Positions 7,594 to 16,083 of a DNA stretch of 27,641 nucleotides are shown here, in pieces (the stretch's first letter is position 1; each line of letters opens with the position of its first letter). The stretch spans positions 1-27,641 of the forward strand of contig CALDPJ010000202.1 in the NCBI GenBank assembly GCA_937911795.1, in the 5' to 3' direction. The DNA comes from an uncultured Flavobacteriales bacterium. Its GTDB lineage: Bacteria > Bacteroidota > Bacteroidia > Flavobacteriales_D > SKUL01. The notes under the pieces are model-generated. The model saw only the letters and a program-made list of their open reading frames with translations. It ran no database searches and was not told the DNA's origin. The position numbers were made by a program, and so were the translations under genes.

Positions 7594-8914
7594 GGTGTCG
7601 GATCCACTTCCACAATTCGCGGTAGTTCACCTTTTTGCCATACATCAGAATACCGGTCCGGTAAATTTTTCCGGCAAGCCATGTGGTGAATAAAAATCCG
7701 GCCACGAGTAACAGCATCGATAAACCAACCTCCAGCAATGAAACGCCCATCGCCACCCGAAGCATCATCACGATCGGCGAGGTAAGCGGAATCATCGAAA
7801 AAATCAGCGTGCTGGAACCTTCGGGATTGGTGAGCGCCATTTCGGCAACAATAAATCCGAAGATAAGCGGTATCGTAATCGGCAGCATAAATTGCTGTGT
7901 ATCTGCCTCGCTGTCGACTGCGGCACCAATGGCGGCAAACAACGATGCATACAGCAGATATCCACCCAGGAAATAAAAAATAAACGATCCGATCATGACG
8001 CCCCAATTGATTTCATGAAAGAAAAGCTCGAAGAATTCATTCACCGTATCCTGCTGAATATTTTGGGTTGCATCGGTAGCCGCCTGTTGCGTCATCTGCA
8101 TTTCCGAAAGCTGAGCCTGTTCGCCGAGATCCGGTAAAAATACCGACTGGGCGATGGTGGTAAGGGTAAAGGTGAGGATCACCCACAGAAAAAACTGAGT
8201 CAATCCCACCAGCGCAATGCCGATAATTTTTCCCATCATCAACTGAAATGGCTTCACCGACGATATAATCACCTCGACAATGCGGCTCGTTTTTTCTTCC
8301 ATCACTCCGCGCATTACTTGCATTCCGTACAGAAAAATGAAGAAATATATGACCACAGCAAAGGCAAAACCTACGATGGCTTTTTCCTGTTTCCGGCTGG
8401 CGCGACTCATGTTGTTGACGTCGACATCCACGAGATCTACAGTCGTGTTGATCCGGCGGTATGTGTCGTAATCGAGCTCGTGCTCGCGGAGCTTTTCAAC
8501 TTCGATAACGCGCTCAATCTGTTTCGAAATACTGGTTTTTACGCCCAGACTTGGTTGTTTTTTGGAAACCAGTTCAGCCACCGGATTCTCAACAATGTTG
8601 TCGTTGATGACCAGCATAATGGTGTAAGGACTCTCCTTGAATTCATCGGTGGGCATCACCTCCCGGGCGTAGTCGTATTTGATCTGGTCAGACTCTTTTA
8701 GCTGACCCTCAAAAACCGAAAGGTTATCTTCCAGCACCGGGGTTTCGTCTACCACCAGCACGTAATGCTGTGTATCGTCCGAAAGACCAAGAAAAATGGC
8801 GCCGATCATGAGACCCGCAATCAGAAACGGACCCAGCAACGTCATCAGGAGAAAGGATTTCTTCTTTACCCGGGTGAGGTATTCACGGCTGACGATGAGC
8901 GCAATTTTATTCAT
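7586..8914 (-). CDS. ABC-2 type transporter permease (NatB-like)
   Basis: This 442-residue membrane protein begins MNKIALIVSREYLTRVKKKSF. It has one membrane helix at ~19-44, a large extracytoplasmic domain (~45-170), then five or so helices in the C-terminal half. The segment EEKTSRIVEVIISSVKPFQLMMGKIIG is the conserved amphipathic ABC-2 motif seen in NatB/YhaP-like exporters. It is paired with the ATPase encoded just upstream, and the two reading frames overlap by 8 bases. Related systems export Na+ or unknown substrates, and the substrate cannot be told here. Confidence 0.9.
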   Translation of the reverse strand: MNKIALIVSREYLTRVKKKSFLLMTLLGPFLIAGLMIGAIFLGLSDDTQHYVLVVDETPVLEDNLSVFEGQLKESDQIKYDYAREVMPTDEFKESPYTIMLVINDNIVENPVAELVSKKQPSLGVKTSISKQIERVIEVEKLREHELDYDTYRRINTTVDLVDVDVNNMSRASRKQEKAIVGFAFAVVIYFFIFLYGMQVMRGVMEEKTSRIVEVIISSVKPFQLMMGKIIGIALVGLTQFFLWVILTFTLTTIAQSVFLPDLGEQAQLSEMQMTQQAATDATQNIQQDTVNEFFELFFHEINWGVMIGSFIFYFLGGYLLYASLFAAIGAAVDSEADTQQFMLPITIPLIFGFIVAEMALTNPEGSSTLIFSMIPLTSPIVMMLRVAMGVSLLEVGLSMLLLVAGFLFTTWLAGKIYRTGILMYGKKVNYRELWKWIRHPS

Positions 8915-9830
8915 TGTCGGAGTATATTTCGTTTACCACTTTTATAAAAATGTCATTCATAGATGGAATCACTTCACGCACTTCCACCACTTCAACTTGG
9001 CGGATAGCGATTTGTAATAAGTCGTTGAGGGTGCGGTTGTTTAGTAATTTAATTCGGCAACTGACCAGTTCGCCCTCCTGGTGATTTTCGACCAGCTCAA
9101 AGTCCGTCCAGAGATCATTCGTGAATCCGATCATATTCCCGGAAAACTGAATTTCATAAATATGCTCTTTGAATCGGTTGCGCACGTCACGTACTTCGCC
9201 ACTCAGCACTTTTCGGGAATTGTTGATCAGCGCAATGTGGTCGCAGATTTCCTCTACCGAGCCCATGTTGTGGGTAGATAAAATGATCGTTGCACCTTTT
9301 TCGCGCAGCTCGAGTATTTCTTTTTTGATCAGGTTGGCGTTGATCGGATCAAATCCGCTGAAGGGTTCATCGAGAATCAGCAGTTCCGGTTCGTGAAGTA
9401 CAGTGGTGATGAATTGAACTTTCTGCGCCATTCCTTTGGAAAGTTCCTCCACTTTCTTGTGCCACCAACTACCGATTTCGAACTTGTCGAACCAGTATTT
9501 CAGTCGCACCAGAGCGTCCTGTTTCGACAGGCCTTTCAGACGGGCAAGGTACAACGCCTGTTCACCAACTTTCATTTTTTTGTACAAACCGCGTTCTTCC
9601 GGCAGATAACCGATTTTGGCGATATCACCTGGTGCCAGTGGCCGATTTTTTAAATAAACCGTTCCGCTGTCGGGACCGGTTATCTGGTTAATGATGCGGA
9701 TCAGCGTGGTTTTTCCCGCTCCGTTCGGTCCCAGCAATCCGAAGATGCTTTTCTCCGGAACTTCGAAACTTACATCGTTCAGGGCGGTGTGGTTTGCGTA
9801 CTGCTTTACGATATGCTCTACTTTCAGCAT
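8907..9830 (-). CDS. ABC transporter ATP-binding protein (NatA-like)
   Basis: The protein has 307 residues. It contains Walker A GPNGAGKTT (residues ~34-42), the Q-loop region YLPEERGLYKKM, an ABC signature in the unusual form ELSKGMAQKVQF, Walker B LLILDEPFSGFD and the switch His in STHNM. The C-terminal ~85 residues form the DUF4162-like accessory domain usual in this subfamily. It energises the adjacent ABC-2 permease. LSKGM in place of LSGGQ is normal for the NatA/YhaQ branch. The gene is the first of a two-gene operon and has about 130 bases of upstream sequence shared with a divergent gene. Confidence 0.93.
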   Translation of the reverse strand: MLKVEHIVKQYANHTALNDVSFEVPEKSIFGLLGPNGAGKTTLIRIINQITGPDSGTVYLKNRPLAPGDIAKIGYLPEERGLYKKMKVGEQALYLARLKGLSKQDALVRLKYWFDKFEIGSWWHKKVEELSKGMAQKVQFITTVLHEPELLILDEPFSGFDPINANLIKKEILELREKGATIILSTHNMGSVEEICDHIALINNSRKVLSGEVRDVRNRFKEHIYEIQFSGNMIGFTNDLWTDFELVENHQEGELVSCRIKLLNNRTLNDLLQIAIRQVEVVEVREVIPSMNDIFIKVVNEIYSDNE

Positions 9831-9949
9831 TTGATTTCTGAATTTGGGCAGTAAAGATATTTTGATTTTTTAAAGTGTAGAGATGTTTGTTACTGATGGT
9901 TAATAGAAATGAAATCCGGCAACCGATTCAGAGTGATAGCCTGAATGTT

Positions 9950-9957
9950 TAAATTTG
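9950..9957 (+). promoter_or_regulatory. -7 element (TAAATTTG) of the hydroxylase operon
   Basis: TAAATTTG matches the Bacteroidetes -7 consensus TAnnTTTG exactly. It ends four bases before ATG 9962, so transcription would begin at or next to the start codon and the mRNA would be leaderless. No good -33 TTG is found at the usual distance, which lowers confidence. Confidence 0.4.
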
Positions 9958-9961
9958 GTTG

Positions 9962-11191
9962 ATGAATATCAATCCGGTCATACTCTCCATTCCGGTTTTC
10001 CTGGTGCTGATAGCGGCTGAGGCGATCTACGACAGAATTAAAAACCGCCAGATGTACCGCCTCAACGACGCGGTGACCAATATTTCCTGCGGAATTGTCG
10101 AACAAATTACCGGTTTGTTTGCGAAAGTATTTACTGTGGCAGCGTATCATTTTGTTTTTACACAATTCGCGATTTTCGAAATTCCGAATCATTGGATGTG
10201 GTGGGTGGTGGCATTTATTGGCGTCGATTTTTTCTATTACTGGGCGCACCGGATGAGTCACCAGGTAAATTTTATGTGGCTCGGACATGTGGTTCATCAC
10301 CAGAGCGAGGATTACAACCTGTCGGTGGCATTGCGCCAGAGTACGTTTCAGAAAATCTTCACCTTTTACTTTTATTTCCCGCTGGCGTTGCTGGGATTTC
10401 CGACAGAATGGTTTTTACTGATCGCGGCCTACAATCTGCTCTATCAGTTCTGGATTCACACCGAGGTGATCGGAAACCTGGGGCCATTTGAATATGTTTT
10501 CAATACGCCCTCGCACCACCGGGTACATCACGGCCGCGATCCGAAGTATATCGACAAAAATCATGGAGGAACACTGATTATCTGGGACCGGATATTCGGA
10601 ACATTTCAGAAGGAAGAAGAGCGGCCGACGTATGGAATCACCAAACCAACAGAATCTTTCAATGCAGTATACGCCAACATTAAACCCTTTGGTGAGTTGT
10701 GGGCAGAAATGAAGCAAATGCCCGGATTGAAGAATAAAATTCTACTCGCCATCAAACCACCTGGGTGGTGGCCCGATTCGATGGGTGGGTTTCGAAAACC
10801 TCCGGCAGTTGTGAAGGCAACCTATAAAAAGTTTGATGTGCAACTTGCTCCACGGGAAGGATATTATTTGTTTGTGCAGTATCTCGCTGTGCTGGGTGGA
10901 ACCGCCTGGTTTTTGTTCAATGCGCAGCACCTGGATTTCGTGATTCAGATTGTGCTGGCACTCGTGGTCGTTTATTCGGTGATGTCGTTGGGGCTGATGT
11001 TCGAAAAGAGGAAGTACGCCATGTGGGTAGAGTTTGTTCGGCTCATAATTTTTGCGAGTGCGCTCGGATGGTTTATGACGGTTGCCCATTCAACGTCGGC
11101 AGGTGTACTGATTTCAGGTGTTTTCCTGGTTGTATCCTTGTTTCACTTATTGATGATTTCTTTAAAGCCGCGGCCTGCCCATGCGCTCTGA
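9962..11191 (+). CDS. Sterol desaturase/fatty acid hydroxylase family protein, alkylglycerol monooxygenase-like
   Basis: This 409-residue membrane enzyme carries the di-iron histidine signature of the family: HRMSH (His96-His100), HVVHH (His109-His113) and HHRVHH (His185-His190). There are two to three hydrophobic helices before and between the boxes, and about four more after residue 300. The segment KPPGWWPDSMGGF after the catalytic domain, plus the long membrane C terminus, is the layout of TMEM195/alkylglycerol monooxygenase, which hydroxylates and so cleaves ether bonds of alkyl lipids. Plain C-5 sterol desaturases are shorter. ATG 9962 is preferred over the in-frame TTG just before it. 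The gene overlaps a lysoplasmalogenase gene by 11 bases, which supports an ether-lipid substrate (inference). Confidence 0.85.
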   Translation: MNINPVILSIPVFLVLIAAEAIYDRIKNRQMYRLNDAVTNISCGIVEQITGLFAKVFTVAAYHFVFTQFAIFEIPNHWMWWVVAFIGVDFFYYWAHRMSHQVNFMWLGHVVHHQSEDYNLSVALRQSTFQKIFTFYFYFPLALLGFPTEWFLLIAAYNLLYQFWIHTEVIGNLGPFEYVFNTPSHHRVHHGRDPKYIDKNHGGTLIIWDRIFGTFQKEEERPTYGITKPTESFNAVYANIKPFGELWAEMKQMPGLKNKILLAIKPPGWWPDSMGGFRKPPAVVKATYKKFDVQLAPREGYYLFVQYLAVLGGTAWFLFNAQHLDFVIQIVLALVVVYSVMSLGLMFEKRKYAMWVEFVRLIIFASALGWFMTVAHSTSAGVLISGVFLVVSLFHLLMISLKPRPAHAL

Positions 11192-11891
11192 CCGCATTTT
11201 TGCCTTGGTCTTCGCGGTACTGCTGCTCAATGAAATGGCGGCAGGGATGTACCGTGAAATTTATGAAGTCTGGTATCTGGTCAGCAAGCCGATGTTGCTG
11301 CTATCGATCATTGTGTACTTCGTGTGGCAGACCGGTCGGTTTTCACACCCGATAAAGCGGTGGTTGATCCTGGGTTTTGTTTTCTCGTGGCTGGGTGATA
11401 TTGCACTGATGTTTCAGGCAACGGAACCTTTTTTCCTCTATGGCCTTGCTGCGTTTCTGTTGGCGCACATCGCCTATATCCTGGCATTCAGGATTTGGGT
11501 TTACGACAATCTCGAAATTCCTTTGATGAAAAGAGCGCCGTGGATGGCTTTTCTGTTGATGATGATTGGAGTGGGTTATTTCAAAGTGCTGGAGCCGGGG
11601 CTTGGATCTATGAAACTCCCGGTGATTGTCTATATGGTCGTCATCTTGCTCATGGTATTGATGGCGCTGAATCGTTACAAAAAAGTAACCCGAAAAGGTT
11701 TTGCGTGGGTGGTATCCGGGGCATTTGCCTTTCTGGTAAGTGATTGTATTCTAGCGTACAGCAAGTTCATCGACCCGGTGGATTATGCCGGTGTGTGGAT
11801 CATGCTCACCTACGGATTCGCGCAGTGGGCAATCATGCAGGGCGGTTTGGTTGAGGTGAGATATTTGAGAAGGGTGAAAGATCCGCGATAA
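11181..11891 (+). CDS. YhhN/TMEM86 family lysoplasmalogenase
   Basis: This 236-residue protein has about eight hydrophobic helices. Family features include the SKPMLLLSIIVYFVWQ segment, the following GFVFSWLGDIALMF (with the conserved Gly-Asp), FLLAHIAYILAF and the late SDCILAYSKF. YhhN/TMEM86 proteins hydrolyse the vinyl-ether bond of lysoplasmalogens, and some members are uncharacterised. The start codon lies inside the end of the preceding hydroxylase gene (11181-11191), so the two are cotranscribed and probably coupled. The 102 bases after the stop, before the convergent TPR gene, show only weak dyads. Confidence 0.88.
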   Translation: MRSDRIFALVFAVLLLNEMAAGMYREIYEVWYLVSKPMLLLSIIVYFVWQTGRFSHPIKRWLILGFVFSWLGDIALMFQATEPFFLYGLAAFLLAHIAYILAFRIWVYDNLEIPLMKRAPWMAFLLMMIGVGYFKVLEPGLGSMKLPVIVYMVVILLMVLMALNRYKKVTRKGFAWVVSGAFAFLVSDCILAYSKFIDPVDYAGVWIMLTYGFAQWAIMQGGLVEVRYLRRVKDPR

Positions 11892-11993
11892 TAACTTCTG
11901 TTAAAACATTTTTGTCGCGAGGGATCTTCGGCACAAAGTTTAGAGATCACTATTTTTCAGTGTCACTCAAAGAGAACGCTGAGGACTTTAGAA

Positions 11994-13847
11994 CTACAAC
12001 TCGTCCTCCGGCAATCCCGCGTCATCAAAATCTCCGCGGAGTTCGCGAAAGCGCTTGCGGGCATCCACCAGAAACAAACTGCCCTGGTGCTCGAGCAATA
12101 ATTGGCGGTACAATTCCATCGCCCTGTCTTTGTTGTTGAAAACTGTTTCTTCGAGCCGGGCCAGTTCATAGATGGCATCATCACCCAGCAAATCATATCC
12201 GTGGTTGTTGATGATGGTGGTCAGGAAAGTGCGGCATTTTTCGTGCTCGTTGCGTTTGAGTGCAATTTTATACCGTTGAAAAAGAATATCATCCTGCAGC
12301 GCATGAAACGAAAGATCGTTGCTCAATGAATCCAACGCAGCTTCGGCAGCGGTAAGCCGTCCCTGGTACACCAGCAAGTCAGCGCGGGCATATCGGATCA
12401 TCGGTTCGCGAACGGTATCCAGCGCAAAATTATCGGTAATGAGCAGCGACAATTCCATTGCATCATTAGAAATCAGTTTTGATGTTGAGGCTTTCAAAAC
12501 ATCCAGCTGCGCCTGAGCCCACTCAAAATCCCCGGTATAATAGGAAACCTTCGCATTGTTAAATTTCGCTTCGTGCCCAATGATGTCGTGCTTGTGGTCT
12601 TTTTCTACCTGTGAATAGAGCAGAGACGCATCCCAGATATCTCCTTCAGAAAGCAGAATATCAGCCAGAGACATCTTTGAGGCAGCAATCATGCTGGGTT
12701 TCATATTCGGCAGCTGCAGCGTTTCTTCGAGCAACTGAATGGCAGTGTCGGGCTTTTGCAAACGAAATGATTGTACCAGCGCCAGTTCCCGCATCATCTC
12801 TGCTGTGTTGGCCGAGCGGCCGAGATCATTCAGAGTTGAGAAATATAGTGCTTCAAGTTCTATGAAATCTTCCCGAACGGAAGCAGGCGAGTTTTCCAGT
12901 TCGCTCTTTTTGGTATTGACCAGGTTGATGCGCGCGGAAACGTAATACGGTGAGCGGGGTTCCTTATTGGCAATGTATTCAAAACATTTGGCCGCTGTCC
13001 GGTAGTCTTTGTTGGTGAGGCACATCTGCGCCAGTTTCATCACGCGATGTCCGTCTTCACCTTTTCGCTTGTCCAATGCCTTTACCTGGATGAGCGCAGA
13101 ATTGAAACTTTTTTTCTGCGTGTACAGCCAGATCAGTAATTCGGCATAGGTGTCATTGTTTGGGGCGCGTTGGGTCTTTTTCAAAAGTGTTACCCGCAGA
13201 TGCTCTACTTTATCGGGTTCTTCGTTGAAGTCGATGTAGCGGTTCAATGCGTTTTGAACGGTCTGAAGATAGGCCTGGCTGAAATCGAGCAGCGTGAGAT
13301 ACTGTTCCACCATCAGTTCGTACTGGCCCATCATTCCGTAGAGACTGGCCATTTCGTAGTGAAACGGATAGGCATCTTTGAGTAGTTTCTTACCCCGTTC
13401 GTAGGTCTGCATGGCCTGATCGTACAAGCCTTTTCGGATAAAAGCATTGGCAAGATTGATGACCTCTCTCTGTTGAGGTTGCAGGTTCTTAATCGCATTT
13501 TGGTATTCTTTTTCTCCTTTGTCAGGATCTCCTTCACTGGTGTAGAGCTGACCGAGATCCACAAGGTAACGCGAATCGTTGAGCGTTCTTTTCAGTTGAT
13601 TTTTAATCAGTTTTTCTGCCGATTTAAAATCTTCAAGTTCAGTATAGCTGGACAGCAGATAATTGTAATTGACGTCATCCGGAGATTGATCGTACAACTT
13701 CTCGTAATACATGACCGCTTTATCGAATTCACCGTTTTGATAGTAGTACTGCGCCAGCTGGCTATCGCTGGTTTGTGAGTAACTATTAAAATTTACTCCC
13801 ACAGTCAGGAGCAGAAGTATAACAATATGGTAGATTGTTTTATTCAA
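11994..13847 (-). CDS. Large secreted tetratricopeptide-repeat protein
   Basis: The protein has 617 residues. It begins with a signal peptide (MNKTIYHIVILLLLTVGVNF, cleavage probably near SYSQ-T) and continues as TPR-like helical pairs over nearly its full length, such as YYYQNGEFDKAVMYYEKLY and AIYELARLEETVFNNKDRAM. The probable location is the periplasm or outer-membrane face. The start is TTG at 13845-13847, two bases after the stop of the upstream lipoprotein gene. No in-frame ATG is near, and TTG gives a complete signal peptide. It is the last gene of a serS-lipoprotein-TPR operon. TPRs bind other proteins, and the partner and role are not known. Confidence 0.85.
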   Translation of the reverse strand: MNKTIYHIVILLLLTVGVNFNSYSQTSDSQLAQYYYQNGEFDKAVMYYEKLYDQSPDDVNYNYLLSSYTELEDFKSAEKLIKNQLKRTLNDSRYLVDLGQLYTSEGDPDKGEKEYQNAIKNLQPQQREVINLANAFIRKGLYDQAMQTYERGKKLLKDAYPFHYEMASLYGMMGQYELMVEQYLTLLDFSQAYLQTVQNALNRYIDFNEEPDKVEHLRVTLLKKTQRAPNNDTYAELLIWLYTQKKSFNSALIQVKALDKRKGEDGHRVMKLAQMCLTNKDYRTAAKCFEYIANKEPRSPYYVSARINLVNTKKSELENSPASVREDFIELEALYFSTLNDLGRSANTAEMMRELALVQSFRLQKPDTAIQLLEETLQLPNMKPSMIAASKMSLADILLSEGDIWDASLLYSQVEKDHKHDIIGHEAKFNNAKVSYYTGDFEWAQAQLDVLKASTSKLISNDAMELSLLITDNFALDTVREPMIRYARADLLVYQGRLTAAEAALDSLSNDLSFHALQDDILFQRYKIALKRNEHEKCRTFLTTIINNHGYDLLGDDAIYELARLEETVFNNKDRAMELYRQLLLEHQGSLFLVDARKRFRELRGDFDDAGLPEDEL

Positions 13848-13849
13848 AA

Positions 13850-14428
13850 TCAGTTTTCGCTGTTTTCCAGGCTATCGGCCAGTTGGATAATAACGGGTTT
13901 TTGGTCCTGGTATTTTTTCTCTGTGTTTTCAAGCTTGGTTTTAATGCTGCGGGTACTGACGTCAAGCATCGCAACCGCGGTTTTTTCTTTCTGAAGAAAC
14001 CGTTCTGCCATGGGTTCTGTCAGTGTTTTATGCTCCAGATCTTTCCGGAGATGCTCCAGTTGATTGGTGGTGTATTCGAGTTCCTTTTCTACCTGACCGT
14101 ATTCGCCTTCCATGCGCTTATAGCCTTTCCAAATCAGTCGGTAATCAGATACTTTAAAAGCTATGTCGCGCGGCATGGTATCGTTGGCAGTTTTGAAATA
14201 GCGCTCCACCCGTTCAATATCCTTCATCATATCTGCCCGGTTTTCGTAATGTTTGTCATAATCGATGTTCGCAAAAAGCACGTTCAGTTCTTCCATCACC
14301 GTTTGCAGACTGTCGCAGGTTTCTATTCTCTGAGCATGGGGATTGTTGTTGCATCCGCTGATAGCGACAGCCGCAACTATTGCGCCGCAACCAAGCAGCA
14401 CTCTGGATAATTCTAGTAATCTATTCAT
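13850..14428 (-). CDS. Predicted coiled-coil lipoprotein, function unknown
   Basis: The 192-residue protein starts with a lipoprotein signal peptide. The lipobox is AISGC, with Cys26 as the lipidation site, followed by NNNPHAQ. The mature part is highly charged and helical. Residues ~100-185 (EYGQVEKELEYTTNQLEHL, then TRSIKTKLENTEKKYQ) look like a coiled coil. I do not recognise a named family. The start overlaps the serS stop as ATGA, and the TPR gene begins two bases after its own stop, so all three are probably one transcript. A joint role with the secreted TPR protein in the envelope is inferred from this linkage only. Confidence 0.8.
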   Translation of the reverse strand: MNRLLELSRVLLGCGAIVAAVAISGCNNNPHAQRIETCDSLQTVMEELNVLFANIDYDKHYENRADMMKDIERVERYFKTANDTMPRDIAFKVSDYRLIWKGYKRMEGEYGQVEKELEYTTNQLEHLRKDLEHKTLTEPMAERFLQKEKTAVAMLDVSTRSIKTKLENTEKKYQDQKPVIIQLADSLENSEN

Positions 14429-15705
14429 TTTTCAATGGTTTTAAATCCGGCGTATGGAACCAGAATTTCCGGAAGGTTTATTCCTGTTTCGGTCTGATTG
14501 TTTTCGAGAAGCGCAGCAAGAATTCGGGGGAGAGCCAGCGCACTACCGTTAAGTGTGTGTGCAAGAACGGGTTTTTTCGTATCTGCTCCCTTGTATCGCA
14601 ATTTGAGACGATTGCTTTGGAAGGTCTCGAAATTGGATATAGAACTGACTTCGAGCCATTTTTTCTGAGCCGCAGAATAGACTTCCATGTCGTAGGTCAT
14701 TGCCGATGCAAAACCCAGGTCGCCTCCGCAAAGTTTGAGTACGCGGTACGGCAATTCCAGTTTTTGTAGCAATTCTTCTACATGTGCAACCATTTTTTCG
14801 AGTACATTATAAGAATCTTCGGGCTCAACAATCTGAACGATTTCTACTTTGTCGAACTGGTGCAATCTGTTTAATCCGCGTACATCTTTTCCGTATGATC
14901 CGGCCTCTCTTCGGAAACAAGGTGTGTAGCCACAAAGCATCACCGGAAAATCCTTTTCGTCGAGAATTACATCGCGGTAAATATTGGTAAGCGGCACTTC
15001 GGCGGTGGGAATGAGATAGAGATCATCTTTGGCGGCATGATACATCTGTCCTTCCTTGTCCGGCAACTGGCCTGTACCGATTCCTGAAGCTTCGTTAACC
15101 AACAGCGGTGGAATGATTTCCTGATATCCTGCTTCTGTTGCTTCGTTTAGGAAAAAGTTGATCAGTGCGCGCTGCAATTTGGCTCCCTTTCCGGTATAAA
15201 CCGGAAATCCTGCTCCGGTGATTTTTACACCCAGTTCAAAATCGATGAGCTTATACCGATCGGCAAGATCCCAGTGGGGTAGCGCTGTTTCGGACAGTGT
15301 CACTTCCGGACCACCTTCGCGCACCACTTCGTTGTCTGTTTCGTTCGATCCTTTCGGCACTGAAGTGTGCGGAGCATTGGGCACCTGATACAAACACTCT
15401 TTGAGATCTCTTTCGGTAGCTTGTAAAGTTTCTTTGAGTTCGGTGCTGCGCTCTTTTAGTTCGGACGTCTGTTTTTTCAGGTCGTTCGCTTCATCCGCTT
15501 TACCCGATTTATACAGCACGCCAATCTGTCCCGCCAACTGATTGCTTTTCGCGAGGATTTCATCGAGCTCGCTCTGGGTGCTTTTGCGGGCATCATCCAG
15601 TTTCAGAATCTGATCGATCAGTGCATCATAGCTGGCATTGCTGCGCCGGGCCAATCTGTTTTTAATTTCTGCCGTGTTGGAACGTATGTTAGAAACTTCA
15701 AGCAT
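14425..15705 (-). CDS. serS: Seryl-tRNA synthetase
   Basis: This 426-residue class II aminoacyl-tRNA synthetase charges tRNA-Ser (and tRNA-Sec where present). The N-terminal ~110 residues form the long antiparallel coiled-coil arm that binds the tRNA variable arm (DEILAKSNQLAGQIGVLYKSG and following). Motif 2 is CFRREAGSYGKDVRGLNRLHQF, and motif 3 is TLNGSALALPRILAALLENNQ. Length is normal for bacteria. It leads an operon with a lipoprotein and a TPR protein. AATATTTG just before the start is a 7/8 match to the Bacteroidetes -7 box. The rpmA terminator lies about 35 bases upstream, so serS needs its own promoter. Confidence 0.97.
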   Translation of the reverse strand: MLEVSNIRSNTAEIKNRLARRSNASYDALIDQILKLDDARKSTQSELDEILAKSNQLAGQIGVLYKSGKADEANDLKKQTSELKERSTELKETLQATERDLKECLYQVPNAPHTSVPKGSNETDNEVVREGGPEVTLSETALPHWDLADRYKLIDFELGVKITGAGFPVYTGKGAKLQRALINFFLNEATEAGYQEIIPPLLVNEASGIGTGQLPDKEGQMYHAAKDDLYLIPTAEVPLTNIYRDVILDEKDFPVMLCGYTPCFRREAGSYGKDVRGLNRLHQFDKVEIVQIVEPEDSYNVLEKMVAHVEELLQKLELPYRVLKLCGGDLGFASAMTYDMEVYSAAQKKWLEVSSISNFETFQSNRLKLRYKGADTKKPVLAHTLNGSALALPRILAALLENNQTETGINLPEILVPYAGFKTIEK

Positions 15706-15740
15706 TCAAATATTTTTTAGGCGTGTAAAGTTACGGATAC

Positions 15741-15772
15741 AAAAAAACTCCTGACGCAGCGCCAGGAGTTTT
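15741..15772 (-). terminator. Strong intrinsic terminator after rpmA
   Basis: Read on the minus strand, aaaactcctg (15763-15772) pairs perfectly over 10 bp with caggagtttt (15744-15753) around a 9-base loop, followed by T residues to 15741 (seven T in a row). It ends the rplU-rpmA transcript and separates it from serS. Confidence 0.9.
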
Positions 15773-15793
15773 ATTGAATAATGTGTGCTTGTT

Positions 15794-16060
15794 TTAGTTC
15801 GATTCTTCCGGTACAACAACCGATACGAACGACCGATCATTACCTTTTTTACGGAAGGTAACGATGCCGTCAGCCTTTGCAAAAAGGGTGTGGTCTTTAC
15901 CAATTCCGACATTGGTGCCGGGATGGTGCTGTGTTCCACGTTGACGAACAATAATGTTACCGCTGATGGCTTTTTGTCCACCAAATATTTTTACGCCCAA
16001 TCGCTTACTGTGCGATTCGCGACCGTTTTTAGAACTACCGACTCCTTTTTTATGTGCCAT
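15794..16060 (-). CDS. rpmA: 50S ribosomal protein L27
   Basis: This 88-residue protein starts [22 protein letters not shown] and contains [20 protein letters not shown], both diagnostic of bL27. The N terminus reaches into the peptidyl-transferase centre. It starts directly with MAHKK, without the cleavable extension found in Firmicutes. It lies 23 bases downstream of rplU, the usual order, and is followed by a strong terminator. Confidence 0.98.
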   Translation of the reverse strand: MAHKKGVGSSKNGRESHSKRLGVKIFGGQKAISGNIIVRQRGTQHHPGTNVGIGKDHTLFAKADGIVTFRKKGNDRSFVSVVVPEESN

Positions 16061-16083
16061 TATTTCCCGGTTTTATTCGTTAA

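Noticed and set aside
7569..8006. 145-codon minus-strand frame overlapping the ABC permease
   Set aside because: It is a shadow frame with His/Arg-rich composition, and the permease frame has clear family motifs.
11892..11993. Possible bidirectional terminator between the lysoplasmalogenase and TPR genes
   Set aside because: Only short imperfect stems (4-5 bp) with poor T-tracts were found.
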